NCBI GenBank assembly: GCA_019914945.1
Contig: CM034100.1
Coordinates: forward strand, 13,899,096 to 13,963,095
Direction of reading: 5' to 3'
DNA from: Typha latifolia
Taxonomy: Eukaryota > Streptophyta > Magnoliopsida > Poales > Typhaceae
Length of the DNA stretch: 64,000 bases
Shown here: positions 49,188-64,000 of the stretch, piece by piece
How positions within the stretch are numbered: position 1 is the first letter of the stretch
How the letters are laid out: every line of letters starts with the position of its first letter
Notes under the pieces: model-generated
Seen by the model: the letters and a program-made list of their open reading frames with translations, nothing else
Told to the model about the DNA's origin: nothing
Databases searched by the model: none
Translations under genes and position numbers: made by a program

Positions 49188-52115
49188 GGTGAATTACTCC
49201 TAACAACTCGTTTGCTACTACTACTACTACTCAGCTGCTACTGTTTTTATTGATGCTATCTCTTGGCATTCTGAGCTCTTCCAGGATGCAAACAATAACT
49301 CAGAATGCCAGGATTATGAGTTGTCTTGGGACGTAGGATGTGCAAAAGACAGCAAGAACAACAGGTGTGGGTCCTTAAATGTTTAGCCGACGCGGAAGTC
49401 CAAAAGAAGAGGAGATCCACAAACCAACCACAAGACACAAACCAGAGATCCAAACGTAATCTTACTCACAGTACTGTGAAAACAATTGGAAGTAAATGAA
49501 GAGAAGTAAACAAAAAGAAGCTAATCAAAGGCTAAACTTCAGCTGCTGCTAGCATCATAGATTAGCCTGAGCTTGGAGAAGAATATGAGTAATAAGCCAC
49601 TGCTTCCAAAAAATTAAACAATACCCACGAAGGAATGCGTGTGAAGGGAAACTTGGGCACCTCCTTAAACGAAATGGGGAGAGGAAAGATGCCAAGCTTT
49701 GGATGGATTTTTCCATCAGAAGGATTAATTAATTAGTGAGATGGACAAGCAGGAGAGCAAATGGCAGAAGCAAGAAGGTAAAGTTGGATGCTTACACACA
49801 ATAAAAGCATGGAACTGAATGAGATTCTTTGCTTCCCCACTTAACCACTTTGGTAGGAAATTCCATGGGTGGGGACACTCTTAATTTTAATTTTAATTTT
49901 TTTACTATTTCATTGCAATCAAATCTCACATTTCCTATGTCACATTGATGAAGAAATGAACAGATGGTAGCTTTTCCTTTTTCTCTTTTCCTTTTTTCTG
50001 AAATCATTCCTAACTAATAGCAACCAACTACCACCCAAGATAAATGTGACGATTTGTTATATCAAAAAGAGAAGGAACATTATGAATCACTGTTCATGAT
50101 ACTGAAAAGAGAACTGAATTTGCCTTTTTGACAAGCCATAAAGATTTGTGGGAGTAATTTGTAATGATGTTTAAGTTGAGTAAATAAATGCAAGCTTTAT
50201 TTCTCTTTCCTATATAGTGATAGTAATATAGTATACAAGTAGACCAGTCGTTTTCCAGTGTCTTTTCTCTGCCCTGCCCTGCATCGAAGGGAGAGATAGG
50301 AGAATCTATTGGAGAGATCATAGATTTCTACATATCTGAGTTCCGAAGTAAATGTAAGAGCGATCCAAAGTTATGGGTAGATATCAGGAAAAGGAGTTAA
50401 GATCCAACTGCATTGGTCGATTTGGTGTTCGAGAGAGGTGAGTGGGGAATTCGAAATCTAGCCTGAGAAAGAAGGTAGTGCCACGTCGGTTATGTCTTTG
50501 TTATGAGATATATATATATATACCTTGCATAGGTGGACCACTTCATGTCCAACGAAAAAAGGTGAAGACGAGAAACATATGAGCTGTGAATTACCTGAAC
50601 TACCCTTGCTTGTTCGATTAGGTTTGCTTTGGCTCCATCCCACTTCGGATCTCTGTCGTACGAGCTGGGACTCTGGGAGGTTATGGAATTGGAGGTGGAA
50701 ATTATTTTCAAAATTCCATATTTACGTTTTTTTTCTTATAAAAAAAACACTCCTTTTGATGTTATATGAATAAAATATATAGATGCAAAGAACACTTTTT
50801 GGAAGGACCAGGAGTTTTTGACTATTTCTAAGTTGGATGCCACATAAAATGTCTAAATTAACGATTTTATTTGATAAAAAAAATGTTTTCTCTACAAGTT
50901 ATTTTGAATAACATAATAGGCAAAGGATAAATTTATATAAATAATGTGTATCTATGACACTCTGATAGATTTAGAAGCGACATAGTGTTATAAATGAGCT
51001 TAGAACTTAGTTAACTGTACTTTTATGAGTAGATGTAAAAGAATAGGCCAATAAATTTGTTGGGTCACGGAGTCGTTCTGTTTTACGTTAGGAAACGTGA
51101 AGGGGCATTCTTTTCGTGTTCCCCAAGTAGATGATTTGCTTGAACTGATTGGGAGAATAAAACAAAATCAAACAATAGATAGCAGAACGACAGGTGAAGT
51201 GTGTTGGATTTTCTCGGTTGATTGTTGGGGGACCAAGGAATGCTATAGTTACAAGAAACAGGTATCCAGCAATCCATTATCTGTACGCGTCTCTATTATT
51301 TATCTATTAAAGCTCCGGACTACAAGCAGATGATGCCTGCAAGTTTAGCAGCTTTCTGGGCTGTAAATCTGGCTAAATTTTGACCAGAATCCATGGAGAA
51401 GATTAGTCTCATTTGTTTAATATAATTATCAATTTACTTGAGTATAATGCAACTATAATATAATAGATTAGAATATATAGCATAAAAATATTTTGATATA
51501 GAACGTCTGTCTATGATAATTTGTTGTGATGGTATCTATATTTTACAGCGTGAACTTCATTTTGTATCTATATGTCCCGCTTTTCACTTACTTTCTAAAT
51601 AAAACACAAACCTCTAATAATTGAAACTTAGTCAAGAGTTTGGTGCACAAAACAAAATTCAGAGGTACAGTATTTTTAAGACTAAAATGTAATTAACCCA
51701 ATATAAAATGTAATTAATCGAGCAAGAAAGTAAGTGACAGACCTCGTCTGCAACAAAAGAAAACTTCTGAAAGAAAGTCTGTCATACACCATAATTACGA
51801 CAAGCAACAACCACACCGAAACAACAGTTAAAAGGATCATATGAGGAGCAACTGTGCAGTACAAACAGAACAAGTTAAGTTCCATATGTACATTAAGTTC
51901 TCCATCCGGAAGCAACAAAGTAAGCATTAAGATTCTAGTCACATCCTATTTACTCGAGGATGCAAAACTGACATAGCATACACCCAAAATAGGATAAGAG
52001 TAACCATCTTACTATCCTACAAAAAAAATCTGAACCATCCTCCATGAACCGATGTCCTCCGCTTCTTGGAAGTCATCCATGACTTTAGTATTTTACTACT
52101 GTAGTGTGAAGAAAC
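49188..52115. other. Intergenic region
   Basis: Promoter and leader of the membrane-protein gene on the left, 3' flank of the helicase gene on the right. Short open frames are scattered through it without domain content or coding signature. I see no RNA gene or mobile element. Confidence 0.6.
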
Positions 52116-59627
<7,512 letters not shown>

Positions 59628-59910
59628 GGTGATCGGGCTGGAATGCCACCTCGCGAACCCTAGGATTAAGGAAACAAAAAGGCCCCGAACGATCCAAATC
59701 CAACTAGATCGAAAGATAGGATGCAGATGAGAGCAATCTAGGTTTTATCCTTTGGGATTGAGAAGGGAAAAACACACTAGATAATGGGAGGAGTAAAGAG
59801 GAGAAGAAGAGGAAGGGAAGAGATGCGAAAACGATCCGACTCTCCCGCTTTCCTCAACCTCAAGAGCTTTTGGAAAAAAAAACGAGGGGACGGATGGCTG
59901 TTCACTCTTT

Positions 59911-59920
59911 CTTATATAAG
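59911..59920 (-). promoter_or_regulatory. Candidate TATA box of the helicase gene
   Basis: The palindromic cttatataag lies about 285-295 bp upstream of the helicase ATG. It sits in a stretch of about 48 bp that has no counterpart in the duplicate. Confidence 0.45.
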
Positions 59921-59985
59921 TAGGGTTTGGTTACGACTTACGAAGCCAGCCCCCCAAATCTGACTCATTTTCCACATTTAGTTTG

Positions 59986-60832
59986 TAGTGATATTTCTCT
60001 ATTCCAAAGTTATTTTACGTATTACGCTTCTCTCTCTTTTAGTTTTTGAGGTGTATCTTCCTGCTGTATAATTATATCACATTGCTGTCTTTAAATTCTA
60101 TAGTTATATCGTAGTATAGAAAATTCATATATTACGCTGATTTGACTAGTATATATCCGATAAATATTATTAAGCTAATACATATAACTAAACGGTCAAT
60201 ATTTAGATTGTTAAATATCACATTTAAGATATGTGATATTTAAAAAAAAGAAGAAGAAGAAAAGTGGTAATTAAGTAAGAAAGATCCTTTACCTAATCTC
60301 GGTTTTACTTCTTTACCCTCTTACAGGCTTCCTACTTTGTTTTTTCTACCAGTAAAGCCAATTCGAGCTCGGTTAAATCCAATGTTGAAGTATAAATTTA
60401 CTTGAGATCTATTAGATTATCAACTGAAACAAAGGAATAAAAATCAATGCCCTTTCTTAAGAAGTAGATTAACTTCATTTCCTACACCAATATAAGTTTG
60501 GGCCTGAAAAAAAACCATGATTAAAAGATTATTCAAAGGTTGTTCTTGCGAAAAAGTTGAAGCAGATGAATGACAAGAAAGTACTAGTGACTCACAAGGT
60601 TCAATTGTTCTTCCTTTTCCTTTTATCAGGAAGAGTGTTATAACAACTATACATTTGATAGATAAGCTTGTTTTTTTCTTAAACAGAGAAGAAAAGGCAC
60701 ACCCTAAAGAGTTGCAACTTGTAAAATTGGTTTAATAGCAATAATGAAATGACTTGTTCATGTAAAGTTTGTACAATAACAATAATTGCAATCACTTGTG
60801 CATGTAAAATTGGTTTAGTCGATGGTGATCAC
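59986..60832. other. Intergenic region
   Basis: AT-rich spacer between the helicase promoter and the 3' end of the GDSL esterase gene, both on the minus strand. No gene or named repeat was seen. Confidence 0.6.
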
Positions 60833-62878
60833 TTATGCAATAAAATCTCCATCACAGAGGGAGCTGGGAGATCCAGATAATGCAAAGATGGGTAAAGATC
60901 GTAAAGATCTTAGCTGATGAAATGCTACTTCAGGATGATCTCCATTTATTTTGGAATGGTGAGGAAAGTCATAGTCCATCTCTTCAGCACAGAGACCGGC
61001 ATCCCTGAATACTTGCACTAGTTCTTCATAGACAACTGCATTTCCTTCTGATGTTAGGTGCAAGCCATCGCTGGAAAATAGAAACACAAAACTGCCCATT
61101 AAACTGATATTTGAGACAGCATGATCAGCTCTAGTAAAAAACCATACCAGAACGGTAAAATAATAGCCATCATGATTGTCCTCTGTTCACCTAAAACTAG
61201 GGAAGGATGCCACAAAGTACTTTACCCAGATTACAATGACTAGTGGCCTTCTGGATTTATCTAATGCCTATCGAAAGCAATATAGTACAATACAAATGGA
61301 GGAAACTGGTAAAGATATTTAAAAAATTTATCTGTGACTTTGTGTAATCACGGCTTGGAAACCAGAATCTAAAGAATAATAGGTATGATGTGAGTGTAAA
61401 TGGAACATAAGTGTTGTAACAGTCGAGACAGTGCTCCAGAAATAGGATGTTGTTATGCTAATACAGGACATATCAATTTACTATGAGACCACAACTTACA
61501 TTCTCTAACCAGGACATTATAGGAAAACATTATCTCTTTCAATCTCTAGGCAATCCACATCATTGATCAAATTACCACGTCAACCAAATAGGTTGGATAT
61601 TCGCAAACCACCAAACAGAATTTGAATTTCTGTTCTAATCAAAATCAACAATTTCTCTTTATCTAAAAGTTTCACATATTTTGGTGTTTGGCGTCTAGAC
61701 AAGAAACCTTTTCAAATTAGGCATTCTAGATCTTGATCCTTGATTTTCATTAGTTGCACAGTTTAATAAGGATCACTTTTCTGTAAAATCAAGCACCACA
61801 TGATGTTCTGGTCTTCCTAACAAATACGAAAAGGAAAACATCGGAAACAAGAACAGTCAACTGCTTATGTTGATACTTGATAATATTTGGAAATTAATTA
61901 TCAATGCTAATTAATCCATCTGGCTGCTTAATATGAAGATAAACATACAATGGAGCCAAAAATCAAACTTACCTCAAGAACATTTTCTGCCATCCTTTAG
62001 TTTCTTGCATTTTTGACCAGATATCAATGCAAGGAAGATGCATTTCTTTGGCTAGCTCAAGACACTTCTTTGCATAAACTCCAGTGATCTCATTTGTCCT
62101 TTCTGAGAGTTTCCTTGCGTTATCTCCATACAAAGATCTTGGACAAACAAATCAAGGCTTGTTTCAGAAACTGACTAGCCAAAAGTAGCATCTCAAGAGT
62201 ACGAGGATGTTCAATAGCACCAATAAATTAGAAGCATTACTAGGCGTGAAGCATCAAACAGGTTCTATAAGAAGGAAATCATTTGAGCTTATAGTGCTTG
62301 ACCCTCTGAAGCAAAGTTGGTAGTCAATTACCTAGGTATGTGCATAACCAGGCTGGCTTAATTAAACAGATCTGGAAATCTAGTTCGACTGTTGACTTGA
62401 CAGAGGTCAAAACCTAACCCCTCATTTCTTACTGCAAGAAATTTGTTGCAGAATTATATAAAGAATGAACTGGGGCTTGATTGGCCCCCCATTAAACTGA
62501 ATTTGGCAAGACCTAGCTTGGATGCAGCAGATATATTTTAGGCCAAGCATGACAGAAGTTAAAAACCAGGACTAGGAATTCATGTAAAAGCAAACCAACT
62601 GACACCTTACAATTAAATGTCAATATTTTCTGACTATAATATGTTTATAAATCTTTTGAATTATCATTCTAGGCTTTTACTTGTAGTCTTACAATACAAT
62701 ACAATTTTATCGCCAAAATCTCCACCGAAATTACCAGAAGGAAATCAATCTGCAGAGATTTAATATCTCAGATTCCTATAGAAGAAAGAAAGATGCCAGA
62801 CCGTGCATATTCTTCACGCCCATCTTCATCGACAGGAGGAGGCGTGATCAATACTACCAGCATAGACTGCGACCATTC
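60833..62878 (-). CDS. GDSL esterase/lipase, CPRD49-like (SGNH hydrolase); 5' exons not seen
   Basis: Three 3'-terminal exons are readable: 62802-62878, 61973-62137 and 60833-61070, with matching phases. They encode MLVVLITPPPVDEDGREEYA, then SLYGDNARKLSERTNEITG and YAKKCLELAKEM, then DGLHLTSEGNAVVYEE. The DGLHL block carries the catalytic Asp and His (DxxH) of SGNH hydrolases, and the LITPPPVDE block is family block III-like. This fits the CPRD49/IAH1-type esterases of plants. The catalytic-serine GDS block and the Asn block lie in upstream exons that I could not find between 62879 and 64000, so the start is probably beyond the right edge. The substrate is unknown. Confidence 0.88.
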
Positions 62879-64000
62879 CTGAATATCATATGATTTACCA
62901 AGTTGTAATATAACAGAATTTGTGTATCTATACAAAATAATAAGGATATAAACCAATATTTAAAGTGTTGTAACGATATTCATAGCTTGTATGGAAAAAA
63001 GAAAGAAAAGTTGCTGATATAACTTGTCATGATCTGTAAAGTTTTAGATTCCTAGGTGTTGATTTTGGCAATAGGTAGATGGCTTCAAAGTTTCTGGATA
63101 AGAAGCTCAACATATCTCCAAGATAATTAATTTATTAATAACATAGTGCTATCTGTATGCACACTCAGAAAAAAAAAATGATAATACCTAAGAGATGCAC
63201 TTCAAAAAAAAATTGCTACACAGCAAATGTGATGTAAATTAGATTTTTCATTTTTTTTTAAATTTTGGATGTATTTTGACAAATGGACCCCTTTCTCTTC
63301 AACTGTCAAATAGCTGATTCAGCAACTATGTCAGATCTAGCTGCTATTTGTACCTTCTACCTATTTGATCATTCCTAGTGGTCCATCATGACAACTATCA
63401 ACTAAGGCAGGTGAAAGGTATTCAAGAGTGAAATATACATCTTTAGCTTGAGTAGCATTTGCTCTCGACATGGGAGTGAATCATGCCGTCCAATTGCCGA
63501 AGAAAGCACAACTAACAACATAATAACTATCAGCTTTCCATGTCTGCGTCGCTTTATGCACCTTTGTGGTGATAGTATGTAAGTTGTTGAATAGACTATT
63601 AGTAATCTAACATTATAAATCACACAATCATGTCAGATCAGATGCAAGCTGTTCTCTAGTTAGTAACACATACTTTCCTTGTTATTTCTACCTCATTGCT
63701 CGGCATTTTAGATATTTTTGTAAGTCCAATTATCCACTGTTTCCTTTCAAACAAAATCACTTTAAAATTTGCAAGCACCTTCATCACAAATTTACAACCA
63801 CTTTGCCTTGTATATTCCCAGTTGAAGCTTTAGTGTGTTTCTGCCAAAGTTCCTTTTGGTACTTCAAAAGCTAGAAAAGTACTTCAGATTCTAAAATTAT
63901 TGATCAAACTGTTCAGAAGTAATATTGACATTTTGTAAAGACCCTTACATAAATGACACCAGTAAATCAATATAAAAGTTGCCAGAGGTTTTGATATTTC
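62879..64000. other. Probable intron of the GDSL esterase gene
   Basis: No exon with a GDSL block could be recognised on the minus strand here. The region is AT-rich without long open frames. A short missed exon is possible. Confidence 0.45.

Overview
The window is plant nuclear DNA: intron-rich genes with GT-AG splice sites, AT-rich spacers, long GA/CT, CA and AT microsatellites, and small non-autonomous DNA transposons. Several coding exons are very GC-rich (the GUB_WAK-like gene and exon 3 of the anthranilate phosphoribosyltransferase gene) beside AT-rich introns. That fits a non-grass monocot, but I cannot name the species. All exon models were read by eye from splice sites, reading phase and remembered protein families; no alignment was run.

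Layout. 1-3253 (-): trichome-birefringence-like O-acetyltransferase, 3' end outside the window. 6008-8023 (+): 70-residue conserved protein of unknown function. 10058-20489 (+): organellar NADP-isocitrate dehydrogenase, 15 exons. 22841-25054 (+): CPFC class I glutaredoxin. 26021-29903 (-): plastid anthranilate phosphoribosyltransferase (tryptophan synthesis), 9 exons, convergent with the glutaredoxin. 29904-36078: gene-poor, AT-rich. About 36079-37844 (-): secreted GUB_WAK-type cysteine-rich protein. 38731-42312 (-): complex I assembly factor TIMMDC1. 42592-44135: partial duplicate of the 5' end of the helicase gene. 45687-49187 (-): multi-pass membrane protein. 52116-59627 (-): WW-domain DEAD-box RNA helicase (DRH1/RH14 type). 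60833 to beyond 62878 (-): CPRD49-type GDSL esterase, 5' end not found in the window.

The genes do not form a pathway; this is an ordinary plant gene neighbourhood. The most notable structure is a roughly 1.5-1.6 kb segmental duplication. The upstream region, exon 1 (WW domain), exon 2 and part of intron 2 of the helicase (58357-59985) occur again, same orientation, at 42592-44135, directly upstream of TIMMDC1. The copied exons are open and keep their splice sites. They end in phase 0, which matches a strong acceptor of the next TIMMDC1 exon, so a WW-TIMMDC1 chimeric protein of 331 residues is possible. TIMMDC1 also has a plausible first exon of its own that would use a different acceptor 5 nt away and reach the same downstream frame.

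Other structure: three short hAT-like elements with 8-bp target-site duplications (one perfect), two of them inside helicase intron 2 and one inside an isocitrate dehydrogenase intron, and several intronic tandem duplications.
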